From an uncultured Oscillospiraceae bacterium (GTDB lineage: Bacteria; Bacillota; Clostridia; Oscillospirales; Oscillospiraceae), in the NCBI GenBank assembly GCA_934512135.1, contig CAKSWT010000013.1:17389-81388 (forward strand): a stretch of DNA of 64,000 nt. The letters run 5' to 3'. Position numbers and translations under genes: made by a program. Below the pieces are notes generated by a model that had not been told where the DNA came from, ran no database searches, and saw only the letters and a list, made by a program, of their open reading frames with translations. Below are positions 35,298 to 43,580 of the stretch, in pieces. Every line of letters begins with the position of its first letter. Within the stretch, counting starts at the first letter, position 1.

Positions 35298-36587
35298 TTA
35301 CACACCGTCTTCAGATTCCGGGACGTCCTCTTGGCGGAGCGCGTTGCGCAGGGCACCCGGGGTCACATCATTGATAGAACGAAACGCCCGGTACATGGTG
35401 GAAAGATCAGAATACCCCGCCGCTGTCGCGATCTCCCGCATGGACCATGTGGGCTGCTGCTGAAGCAGCGCCTGGGCGCACTGCAGTCGCCGCTGCTGTA
35501 TAAATTGATAAAGGGTCAGACCGTAATAATATCGAAACTGCTTTGCCAAGTGAGCTTTACAAAGGTGGAACCGGTCAGATATTTGTGTAATGGTCAGATT
35601 TGGGTCGGTGATATGCTCCTCCACATAGGCGCGGATGGTCTGGATACGTTTTTGCCGGCCAATGGTACGAAGCGTTTTATTTTGCTGCTGAAGTTCTGTG
35701 ATCAATTCCAGCATGGTTCTGCGAAATGTGGCTTCTTTCTCAAACCCCATGGCCCGGCTCACGATATTGTGTTGCTTGATATAGGATACATCCACCATTC
35801 CGGCGCTTCCCAGATAGTCTGTGAAGGTCAGCATGAAAAGCTGAAGATGGTGGTGTAGCGATTCCATGGAGGGTACGCTGTTTTTGAGGATCGTATCGCA
35901 GATATCCTTGGAAATTGCTTCAACAGTGGATTCCTCGCGAGACAGTTGCTCAGATATGGCCACAGAAAATTGCCGGTAAACGCTCATATCATCTGTAAAA
36001 GCACCCAGGAGTTGACGCTGAGAATCCAGATGGACCGGAGATGTGCTATGACTGAGAAAGTCATAGTATTCCGCTGCGTGATACAGCTGGCTGTAAGCAC
36101 GGAAAATGCCCATGGCACCGTATTCAAAATCGCTGAGAATGATACGGAGGGCGGGGTATTCAGATTCAAGCGCAGTCTGAAGCTCGATAAACGTGTCATG
36201 CAGATGCATAAGAGCCTGATCCGCCTCCGGATCACCCTCCGCCAGACGGGGAAAGCAGCACAGGATATAGATTTTTCCGCCAATGGTAAAGCAATGCCAA
36301 AGTGTGCCGGAAATGCGGAGCTTAGCGAAATCAATCACCTGTTTCGCCCAATCCGTATTCTTGATATCGATGGCTCCGGATGGGTCCTCCTGAATCATCG
36401 CCATGGAAAACGCGCCGTTACCAAGAAAAAAACCCAGGTCCTCCAAATCAGAGAAACAACCTTTTGCCGTGTGATAGTGGCACAGCGTAATGGCCTGAAA
36501 CAGATCGGCAGTCAAAACACCTTGAGGGGAGCTTGCAAATTCCCCAAAGTAATCCCGATTCGGATGTAGAGAACTATATAACAGCAT
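35298..36587 (-). CDS. AraC-family regulator
   Basis: A 429-residue protein. The C-terminal 100 residues carry the AraC-type DNA-binding domain (TITQISDRFHLCKAHLAKQF, then MREIATAAGYSDLSTMYRAF). The N-terminal 300 residues are an unassigned sensory region with a possible short coiled coil (LITELQQQNKTLRTIGRQKR). It is divergently transcribed from the beta-helix gene across a 130-base AT-rich gap containing a perfect palindrome, so it probably controls that operon and itself. Confidence 0.85.
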   Translation of the reverse strand: MLLYSSLHPNRDYFGEFASSPQGVLTADLFQAITLCHYHTAKGCFSDLEDLGFFLGNGAFSMAMIQEDPSGAIDIKNTDWAKQVIDFAKLRISGTLWHCFTIGGKIYILCCFPRLAEGDPEADQALMHLHDTFIELQTALESEYPALRIILSDFEYGAMGIFRAYSQLYHAAEYYDFLSHSTSPVHLDSQRQLLGAFTDDMSVYRQFSVAISEQLSREESTVEAISKDICDTILKNSVPSMESLHHHLQLFMLTFTDYLGSAGMVDVSYIKQHNIVSRAMGFEKEATFRRTMLELITELQQQNKTLRTIGRQKRIQTIRAYVEEHITDPNLTITQISDRFHLCKAHLAKQFRYYYGLTLYQFIQQRRLQCAQALLQQQPTWSMREIATAAGYSDLSTMYRAFRSINDVTPGALRNALRQEDVPESEDGV

Positions 36588-36717
36588 AAAATCACCCCTG
36601 TTTGCAATTATAACATATAATTGCGAACATTTAAATAATTATAAAAATTATTTATAATTATATTTGCGGTATTTGGCGGTTTACGCTGCTGGATATAAAG
36701 TTAGGAGGAAATCAAAT
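36588..36717. promoter_or_regulatory. Divergent promoter region with a 9-3-9 palindrome
   Basis: GCAATTATA (36604-36612) and TATAATTGC (36616-36624) form a perfect inverted repeat with a 3-base centre. It is followed by more AT-rich inverted repeats (AATAATTATAAAAATTATT, 36632-36652 region). It separates the AraC-type gene from the beta-helix gene and is a likely operator for that regulator. Confidence 0.5.
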
Positions 36718-38271
36718 ATGAATACGATTCATGAAGCCTGTCCTGCTTATGGGATGCCAATACTGGAGGGACCGGTAAACAAGCCCCCCAAGGCCACCAT
36801 GGAAGAGATCATGCGTGCGGCGGGGATGGATCCCAAGGATATGCCGCCGCTGCAGCCGCCTGCCGCAGCAGAATTGGCGCCCAACCCGCCGACCTGCCGC
36901 CCGTCGGAACATCCCGGATCGGTTCCTGGCGCGGATGTGGAACCTGGTAAGCCCGGTCCCGGTATGCCGGGCGGAGGGCCTCCCAAGGCACCGCCATTCC
37001 CCCGAATGGAATCCATGGACGTTTTGGACGGCAAGCTCTATATGGCGGAAACGCCCTACGCCGATATTTCCGGAGATATTACAGACAGCGCCATGCGAGG
37101 AGCGTCCTATTCTACTGATGAGGTGTGCCTCAACGGGTTGTATGTTGGCGGCAACTCGGAATATGAGATCAAGGATTCTCAATTTGAACTGACGGGCTAC
37201 GGTTTGGATGACTTTGCCGGTATTGGCGCGGCGGTGATGGTCAATGACAGCGCAAAAGTCACCATGGAAAACACAAATGTTACGACCCATGGTGTGATCC
37301 GGCCTTGTACTGTGGCTACCGGCGAATCCACACTGATCGTCCGTAACTGTGTGCTGGACGCTAAGGGCGGCGAAATCCCCAAGAGCTATGTGCCTCGTGT
37401 GGCTTCCGGTATGATGGAGCCGCCTCCAGGATTAAAGCTGGGCGGAAACTGCCGGACCCATTTGAGCATGGGCAATTCCAAGGCGTATTTCTATGACTCC
37501 AAGATCCTGGCCCATTCCTGGGCGGCTCTCAGCACCGACGGGTCTCAGGGAGATTTGTATCTGGAGGCAAACAACTGTGATGTGGTCTGCGATACCATCG
37601 GATACGCAACCTATGCGGACGGCGGCTGCCATAACGTGCTGAATAACTGCCGGATCACAGTGGATACCCATGTGGCGATCATTGCCGGGGATGCCTGGGT
37701 GAAGTTCAATGACTGCACAGCCAAGGCCGGGCAGTATGCCGGAATGCTTCACGGCGTTCGCGGCCACCACTCCGAGACCAGCGAATGCCACATCTGCGGC
37801 GGCGATTGGGAGGTCGGAGAGGCGTTGTTCTTCGTGAAGTCGGAGAATGTGTATCTGAAGCTGGATGGGGCGAAGGTCAAGACCGGGAAATATCTGATCC
37901 ACGCCATTGTCAATGATGATCCCGCCGCCACGAAGGTTCCGGAGGAATTGAAGGGTAAGGTCTACGGTGTCAACGCTGTGATTGCCAACGGCAAGTATAC
38001 CGGAGACATTATTCATGAGGATACGGATCGGACCATGAATGTGACGATTCAAAACGCAACTGTTACAGGTCATATTGAGGATGCTTATATCAAGCTGGAT
38101 CAGGCCAAGTGGATCGCAACGGAAAACTCCAAGGTCTGTCTGGTGGGTTCTGTGGAACCGGAGCAGATCGATGCAGCCTCCGGTGTGATCGTTATGGCCA
38201 AGGCCGGGGAGGGCTGCGCGCTCAATGGAGAATACACGCTGGCCTCCGGTGGGATCCTGATGGTTCGATAA
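36718..38271 (+). CDS. Right-handed beta-helix protein, apparently cytoplasmic
   Basis: A 517-residue protein starting at ATG 36718 behind AGGAGG. Residues 1-90 are Pro/Gly-rich (for example PGKPGPGMPGGGPPKAPPF) and hold no signal peptide. From about residue 110 to the end there are short strands with regular Asn, Gly and Asp turns (AAVMVNDSAKVTMENTNV, ATGESTLIVRNCVLDAKGGE), typical of right-handed parallel beta-helices. Such folds usually bind or cleave polysaccharides outside the cell; here a cytoplasmic location suggests a scaffold or an unusual enzyme. First gene of the central plus-strand group. Confidence 0.7.
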   Translation: MNTIHEACPAYGMPILEGPVNKPPKATMEEIMRAAGMDPKDMPPLQPPAAAELAPNPPTCRPSEHPGSVPGADVEPGKPGPGMPGGGPPKAPPFPRMESMDVLDGKLYMAETPYADISGDITDSAMRGASYSTDEVCLNGLYVGGNSEYEIKDSQFELTGYGLDDFAGIGAAVMVNDSAKVTMENTNVTTHGVIRPCTVATGESTLIVRNCVLDAKGGEIPKSYVPRVASGMMEPPPGLKLGGNCRTHLSMGNSKAYFYDSKILAHSWAALSTDGSQGDLYLEANNCDVVCDTIGYATYADGGCHNVLNNCRITVDTHVAIIAGDAWVKFNDCTAKAGQYAGMLHGVRGHHSETSECHICGGDWEVGEALFFVKSENVYLKLDGAKVKTGKYLIHAIVNDDPAATKVPEELKGKVYGVNAVIANGKYTGDIIHEDTDRTMNVTIQNATVTGHIEDAYIKLDQAKWIATENSKVCLVGSVEPEQIDAASGVIVMAKAGEGCALNGEYTLASGGILMVR

Positions 38272-38450
38272 ACGCATAAATTGACTTATTTGCAAATAAA
38301 AAATAAAATTTGCATATATTGAGTTAGTATGGCGACATCGGATTTTGGCAATTTGAAATAATTTCTTACGATTGCAAAAAAATATGTTTTTGTTAAACTG
38401 AAACTATAAAGTGCAGCTAATGGCTGTTAAGTAAAAAAGGAGATGTTCCT
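38272..38450. promoter_or_regulatory. AT-rich promoter region with palindrome
   Basis: TTATTTGCAAATAA (38286-38299) is a perfect palindrome, followed by the related TTTGCATAT. A T-rich stretch with possible -35/-10 elements lies near 38375-38410, and AAAGGAG sets the start of the lipoprotein gene. Regulator unknown. Confidence 0.4.
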
Positions 38451-40283
38451 ATGAAGAAAAGAACCTTGGCTGTCCTACTGGCGGTATCCATGCTGATTTG
38501 TGTATGTGCGGCCTGTGGAAATGGTACGGCGGACAGTGCGGCCACAGTGCCGTCCAAGAGTGAGCAGGTGGCACCCGAACAGACGAATGCACCTACCCCG
38601 GCGGACCCCTCCGCTGCGAAGGAAGGCTCCGCAGTGGAGGCTCCTGCGGAAAGCGGTGACAACACAGAAGCCAATGCCAACATGGACTTTGCACCCCATC
38701 AGGCCATGCTGAAGGAGTTGACGACGCAGCTTCCTATCACGGATGAGAATGTGACGCTGACCTATCTACTGGGATTTGAAACCAATTCCCTGAACTACAT
38801 AGACGGCGGTGATCTGATGAACCACCAGGTTTGGGCATGGCTCCGGGAGAACACCGGCGTGAATGTGGACCTCACTGTGGTGGACAAGGTCAGTGAATCG
38901 GATAAGTTCAATTTGATGATCGCCTCGGGCGAGTATACCGACCTTCTGAACATGGGCAACTACTCCGCCGGGGTGGAGGCCGCCTATGAGGAGGACATCG
39001 TCATTGATCTGGGAGATTATCTGGAAACGGAGATGCCTAATTACTCGAAAATCATTCACTCCGATCAGAACATTTTGAAGGATGTACAGGACGGAGGAAT
39101 GTTCCTGAAGGTCTATCCTGTCAAAGATCAGATTGCGAATCCCATGGGTCTTGGCGCGTTTGTCCGCATGGACTGGCTGGAGGACCTTGATATGGAAGTT
39201 CCCCAGACCTATGACGAGCTGACTGACGTACTTCGTGCCTTTAAGACCGAGAAAAAGGCCGCGGAGCCCATGGCACTGTTCAACACCGTGTCCCTGCAAA
39301 ACGGATTGCTCTCCGGCGGGTTTGGCTCTCTGGCGGAATTGTCGGCCAACGGTATGGGTACAAATTTTTCCAACTCTTTCTATCAGGAGGATGGGGAGGT
39401 TATCTACGGCGCAACGGCAGATGGTACCAGGAAATATCTTTCTTGGCTCCATGAGCTGAACGAGGAAGGCCTCATCAACTTTGAGAATATGCAGAACCGG
39501 GAGACCAATCCTTTCTCGGACATGAATGCCGGGTATGCGGCGGACGGCACCAACGGCTACATCTTCTCCAACCAGCCCTTTGGTGGCAATTATTCCACCA
39601 TGGCGGCGGACCAGTACGGCGACGACAAGTGCAATTGGTGGCCGGTGCAGGATGTGGCCGAGGAAGCCGGGCAGACCATTCCCTTCTTTGAGGAGAACTC
39701 CCTGGTGGATTCCTCCGGCGCGGCGGCCATCTCGATCTCCTCCCAGTGTAAGGATGTGGAAGCTGCCCTGCGGTTCCTGGACTACGGCTACAGCTACGAC
39801 GGTGCGGTCCTTTACAACTATGGGTTCCAAAAAGGCTCCGGCCACGATGTGGAGACCTGGGACTTTAATGACGAGGGCATTCCTACTTTTGATGCCGAGG
39901 CCATGAACAGCATTGCTACCACCAATATCGCCTCCAGTGTTGTAGCAACCAAGGATCTGGCGGGTGTGGTATTTGACGCACGGCTGGCCTTTGAGTTTGG
40001 CGAGCGGGAGCTCTCCTGCTTCGATGCCTGGAGCACCAACAAGAATACCAATAATGTTCTCGGCTCCGATGTGCAGCTGACGGCAGAGGAGAATACCGAT
40101 GCCTCGGCCATTTACAGCGACATCATCACCTATGTGGGAACGTCTGCCCTGCAATTCATCAACGGCGATCTGGATGTGGATGACGACGGGGACTGGGAGA
40201 AGTATGTTTCTACAATTGAGGGCATGAACCTCTCTGGTCTGACGGAAATCATTCAGGCGGCCTATGACCGCGCCAATTCTTAA
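38451..40283 (+). CDS. Family 1 extracellular solute-binding lipoprotein (copy 3)
   Basis: A 610-residue protein, the longest of the five copies. The signal peptide ends LICVCAACGN (lipobox Cys at residue 22), followed by a Pro/Ala/Ser/Glu linker to about residue 75. The hallmark segment is GAFVRMDWLEDLDMEVPQTY. The C-terminus is LTEIIQAAYDRANS. It is anchored on the cell surface and precedes the Gly-Pro-rich flavodoxin gene, repeating the order lipoprotein, flavodoxin, hotdog seen elsewhere in the island. Confidence 0.85.
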   Translation: MKKRTLAVLLAVSMLICVCAACGNGTADSAATVPSKSEQVAPEQTNAPTPADPSAAKEGSAVEAPAESGDNTEANANMDFAPHQAMLKELTTQLPITDENVTLTYLLGFETNSLNYIDGGDLMNHQVWAWLRENTGVNVDLTVVDKVSESDKFNLMIASGEYTDLLNMGNYSAGVEAAYEEDIVIDLGDYLETEMPNYSKIIHSDQNILKDVQDGGMFLKVYPVKDQIANPMGLGAFVRMDWLEDLDMEVPQTYDELTDVLRAFKTEKKAAEPMALFNTVSLQNGLLSGGFGSLAELSANGMGTNFSNSFYQEDGEVIYGATADGTRKYLSWLHELNEEGLINFENMQNRETNPFSDMNAGYAADGTNGYIFSNQPFGGNYSTMAADQYGDDKCNWWPVQDVAEEAGQTIPFFEENSLVDSSGAAAISISSQCKDVEAALRFLDYGYSYDGAVLYNYGFQKGSGHDVETWDFNDEGIPTFDAEAMNSIATTNIASSVVATKDLAGVVFDARLAFEFGERELSCFDAWSTNKNTNNVLGSDVQLTAEENTDASAIYSDIITYVGTSALQFINGDLDVDDDGDWEKYVSTIEGMNLSGLTEIIQAAYDRANS

Positions 40284-40352
40284 GTATGCGATCGGGTACA
40301 TTCTGTGTGCTCTGAACCCATAAACCCCCAAACAAAAAAGGAGGAACAATAC

Positions 40353-41621
40353 ATGAACTTTGCAGGAACCTATACCTATCTGATGGAAACCCCCAGCGGT
40401 AAGCGGGAGACGAAAGTTGTCATCCGTAAGACGGCCCGGGCCTATGAGGGAGAGCTTGTCTCATCCCATGGCGGCTGCGAGCTGCTGGAGAACATCCACA
40501 CCAAGGGCGACGCAATCATCTTCGAGGCCCAGTGCGGCCCCGCCAAGCAGGAGATTACCATTGACAAGGCCAAGATGGCCGGCAGCGTGGTCATTGCCCA
40601 GGACGACGGCAACGACAAGACCGCCGCCCTGGAGGGCCTCAAGTACGAGGAGGCCAAGCGCAGGGCGCTGATTCTTTATGCTACCATGACCAAAAACACC
40701 GAGAAGATCGCCCTGGCCATGAAGGTGTCCTTTGAGTACTACAACTGGGAGTGCAACTGCATTCGCCTGAAGAAGTCCAACAAGTGGGAGGAACTGCAGG
40801 ATAAGCTGTACTTTGACGACTATGACGTGGTGTGCCTGGGTTCTCCCATTGTTGCAGGCTATCCTCTGACCATTGTCAATAAGCTGTTCTCCCTGGGTGC
40901 CGGCGGCGAGCTGGAAAATAACGTCCAGAAGATGGTGGATTCCGGAAAGAAGTTTGAAATGAACAGCCAGACCATGGGCGGCGGACCCGATGGTGTCGGC
41001 GGTGTTGGAGGCGGAATGCCTCCCATGCCGGAAGGCGGTATGCCCGGCGGTCCCGCACCGGAGGGTATGCCTCCCATGCCAGAAGGCGGTATGCCCGGCG
41101 GCCCTGGCGGTCCGGGAGGACCCGGTGATGCGCCCGGCGGAGCCCCCGGTATGGGTGGACCTACCTTCCGGCGGAGAAGCTGCTCCTATCCCGGCGGCCC
41201 GGTTCGTGACAACTATCAGCCTCTGGGTATTGTGTTTACCACTTATGGTGGTGGCTTCTATGGCTCCGGCGAGTCTAAGGCGACCCTGGCTGCCTTGAAG
41301 CTGTTCCTGGAGCTTCAGAACGTGACTGTGGTGGGTACCTTTGCCTGCTGCGGTATTGAGTTCGGACCTGCGGGTGTTGCCGAGGGCGATAAGCCTAACG
41401 TCATGGGACCCGGCGGCATTCAGGACCCCAACTACTACGAGTGCAAGGATGGGAAGAAGATCCAGGGCTCCTACTTCTTCCACAATCAGATGTGGAACCA
41501 TCCCAACGAGCGGGATATCAACAAGGCCAAGTATCTTGTTGCCGACCTAGTGGAGGATTACTTCCTGACCTATGACGGCCAGCGTGGATTTGTGAGCAGC
41601 GAGTATATCTCGATGTCATAA
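40353..41621 (+). CDS. Beta-domain plus flavodoxin-like fusion with Gly-Pro tract (paralogue C)
   Basis: A 422-residue protein starting at ATG 40353 behind AAGGAGG. Residues 1-100 are a small beta-rich domain (FAGTYTYLMETPSGKRETKV) similar in outline to those at 29.7 kb and 43.1 kb. The flavodoxin part starts at ALILYATMTKNTEKIALAM (FMN loop with Lys instead of the usual Gly). A long Gly/Pro/Met insert (about residues 208-275) precedes VFTTYGGGFYGSGESKATL. The end is DLVEDYFLTYDGQRGF plus EYISMS. Cytoplasmic. Confidence 0.8.
   Translation: MNFAGTYTYLMETPSGKRETKVVIRKTARAYEGELVSSHGGCELLENIHTKGDAIIFEAQCGPAKQEITIDKAKMAGSVVIAQDDGNDKTAALEGLKYEEAKRRALILYATMTKNTEKIALAMKVSFEYYNWECNCIRLKKSNKWEELQDKLYFDDYDVVCLGSPIVAGYPLTIVNKLFSLGAGGELENNVQKMVDSGKKFEMNSQTMGGGPDGVGGVGGGMPPMPEGGMPGGPAPEGMPPMPEGGMPGGPGGPGGPGDAPGGAPGMGGPTFRRRSCSYPGGPVRDNYQPLGIVFTTYGGGFYGSGESKATLAALKLFLELQNVTVVGTFACCGIEFGPAGVAEGDKPNVMGPGGIQDPNYYECKDGKKIQGSYFFHNQMWNHPNERDINKAKYLVADLVEDYFLTYDGQRGFVSSEYISMS
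40978..41163 (+). repeat. Gly-Pro-Met coding repeat in flavodoxin C
   Basis: It contains two near-identical 45-48 base units encoding MPPMPEGGMPGGP followed by several GGP units. It is a clear tandem duplication inside the insert. Confidence 0.75.
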
Positions 41622-41633
41622 CACCCTTTTCCG

Positions 41634-41671
41634 GTCAAGCAGGAACAGTCCATGGGCTGTTCCTGTTTGAC
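41634..41671. other. Intercistronic hairpin
   Basis: A 15-bp stem (41634-41648 with 41657-41671, one G-U pair) and an 8-base loop lie between the flavodoxin and hotdog genes. There is no T tract, so it is more likely an mRNA stability or processing element than a terminator. Confidence 0.5.
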
Positions 41672-41705
41672 TAAAACACAATGCTACCATGAAAGGATGA
41701 ATTCT

Positions 41706-43103
41706 ATGGGAACCGGTAAATTTCGGACCGTATACCCCGGCGTCTGGACCGAGCGGGAAAAGCCCTACGCCGAGGAGTATATGGCAAAGATTAAAGAGCT
41801 GGAGGATCGCGGCCCCATCGATGTACAGGCGCTGATTTCCGGCAAAATTGAAAAAGGCACCCAGGGCTTCACCAATGTCCTTGAAGTCAAAGAGGACATG
41901 ATGCTCTATAATGCGAAGAAATACGATCCCGACAACAAGCTTTACACGGACGATGCGTATGCAAGGTCTTTGGGTTATCAGGGGAAAATCGCTATGCCCG
42001 CTTTCGCGGCCCATGATGACAGCTTCCTGACTGCTTTTAATGGCAAGGCGCGGGACTTCCTCTGTGTGACGGGTCTGCACCATGAGATCGAGCAGCTTCT
42101 GCCCGTGTATGCGGGCGATACCATCTATCTGGTAAAGGATAAGCTGGAGCTTATTGACCTGACCCCCAAGGAGGGCAGTGCCTATCGGAACCTGGTACTC
42201 AAGTGCTATGGCTCCGCTTACAATCAGAAAGGCGAAAAGGTTCTGGAGGTTCTGTTCTCCGCCCGGGAAAACCTCAAATCCTACGAGGACCCCGCCGACA
42301 TGAAGCCCGGCACCAAGGCATGGGAAAGCCCCGACTGGTGGACCCGGCCCCAGCCCCAGTATACCGACGAGGTCTGGCAGGAGATATTTGACCTCTGGGC
42401 AAATGAGAAGCCCCGGGGAGATGAAGTCCTCTACTGGGAGGATGTCAATGTCGGAGATATGCCCAATGTGACTCTGGATGGCCCCATCCACACCTCCGCT
42501 ATGCCCCAGCCCGGTGCCTGCTTCGGCATGGCAACCTGCGGCAGCCGTACCATGAAGGAATTGGCGGACCCCGCAGTGCGGGAGAGCATGACCCGGGACG
42601 AGACAGGCTTGTACTATCCGGCGGATATGACCCAGTGGAACCCGGAGGTTCCCCAGTGGCGGGATCCGGACGACAAAATGGGTCCGCCTCCCGGCAGTCC
42701 TCCTCCCGGTGACCCCAATGCAGTACCCAAGCGGGCGGTGTTTATTAACTTTATGGGCCGGGACTTCGCCATCCACCACATTAACAACTGGATGGGTACC
42801 CACGGTTGGATCCAGAACATCCGCTGGGGCATCATGACCGACCCGGTGGAGCAGGATTATGCCTTCCCCAAGAACACCGCTGTGCAGGAGATGATCGAGA
42901 AGATTCCCGCCATGAAGGGCAAGAAGTGCAACACCCACGGACTCCAGTATGATGTCATGAAAATTCACTCCCAGGTCTATGACAAGTATGAGAAGAACGG
43001 TGAGCATTTCGTGGAGCTGGGCTTCTGGATCACCACTATGAACGATGACGAAATCTACGAGGAAGGCGGCGCAACCATTAAGCTGCCCTCCCGGAACGGA
43101 TAA
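41706..43103 (+). CDS. Double-hotdog MaoC/FAS1-dehydratase-like protein (copy 3)
   Basis: A 465-residue protein; ATG 41706 was chosen because GAAAGG is at the right distance, unlike the ATG at 41697. N-terminal TVYPGVWTEREKPYAEEYM matches copies 1 and 2. The first hotdog has NKLYTDDAYARSLGYQGKIA (Tyr for catalytic His). The second begins LYWEDVNVGDMPNV, has a short Pro/Gly insert (GPPPGSPPPGDPN), then HINNWMGTHGWI, and ends ATIKLPSRNG. It is followed 11 bases later by the small beta-domain gene. Confidence 0.75.
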   Translation: MGTGKFRTVYPGVWTEREKPYAEEYMAKIKELEDRGPIDVQALISGKIEKGTQGFTNVLEVKEDMMLYNAKKYDPDNKLYTDDAYARSLGYQGKIAMPAFAAHDDSFLTAFNGKARDFLCVTGLHHEIEQLLPVYAGDTIYLVKDKLELIDLTPKEGSAYRNLVLKCYGSAYNQKGEKVLEVLFSARENLKSYEDPADMKPGTKAWESPDWWTRPQPQYTDEVWQEIFDLWANEKPRGDEVLYWEDVNVGDMPNVTLDGPIHTSAMPQPGACFGMATCGSRTMKELADPAVRESMTRDETGLYYPADMTQWNPEVPQWRDPDDKMGPPPGSPPPGDPNAVPKRAVFINFMGRDFAIHHINNWMGTHGWIQNIRWGIMTDPVEQDYAFPKNTAVQEMIEKIPAMKGKKCNTHGLQYDVMKIHSQVYDKYEKNGEHFVELGFWITTMNDDEIYEEGGATIKLPSRNG

Positions 43104-43114
43104 GGAGGAACATA

Positions 43115-43564
43115 ATGGCGATTTCCGGTACTTACTATGTGAAAATGTGGCTTCCCGATGCGAAGCTGGTTCATGGCCCCGATTTCCAGCCCGGGCCTCC
43201 TCCCGGCGAAATGCCTGCGGGTGGTCCGCCTCCCGAGGGTGGCCCTGGAGGCCCTCCCGGCGGCGAAAAGCCCGTTGTGGAGTTGCCGGATCACGGCGTT
43301 CCCGGTGAAAACTCCTTCGAGGGGGATATGACCTTCCACTTCACGCCCAACCCGGACGGTACGCTGTCCGGTGACGCAAACGGCAGTCCCATCAACTTTG
43401 GCTTTTACACCGGAGACGAGTTCTTCAAGGTGGATTTCCCCGCCGGCCCCGGCCGCTGGGAGATCTGGGCCAGAGTGGACAAAGACGGATATGTCGAAGG
43501 TATGATCTCTGTGGGCGGAAATAAGGGCTTCCCCAATTTGGTCTACGGAAAGAAAATCAACTGA
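43115..43564 (+). CDS. Small beta-rich protein with Gly-Pro tract
   Basis: A 149-residue protein behind AAGGAGG. Residues 25-60 are Pro/Gly-rich (PGPPPGEMPAGGPPPEGGPG). The remainder is strand-rich, with FKVDFPAGPGRWEIWARVDK matching the N-terminal domain of the fusion protein at 27.9-29.9 kb (FSADMPAGAGKHHFEATY). It is thus a free-standing version of a domain fused elsewhere in the island to a hotdog protein and, more distantly, to a flavodoxin. No signal peptide; function unknown. Confidence 0.7.
   Translation: MAISGTYYVKMWLPDAKLVHGPDFQPGPPPGEMPAGGPPPEGGPGGPPGGEKPVVELPDHGVPGENSFEGDMTFHFTPNPDGTLSGDANGSPINFGFYTGDEFFKVDFPAGPGRWEIWARVDKDGYVEGMISVGGNKGFPNLVYGKKIN
43186..43268 (+). repeat. Gly-Pro coding tract in the small beta-rich protein
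   Basis: CCCGGGCCTCCTCCCGGC-type repeats encode alternating Pro and Gly near the protein N-terminus. Confidence 0.6.
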
Positions 43565-43580
43565 GAAGGAGATTCGGAAA

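Noticed and set aside
38766..40349. 527-residue minus-strand frame opposite the third lipoprotein
   Set aside because: Shadow frame; no domain, no ribosome site, and the plus-strand gene has a clear lipoprotein signal.
43115..43564. Small beta-rich protein as a secreted collagen-like surface protein
   Set aside because: No signal peptide or anchor, and the Gly-Pro part is short and lies next to a folded domain shared with cytoplasmic enzymes.
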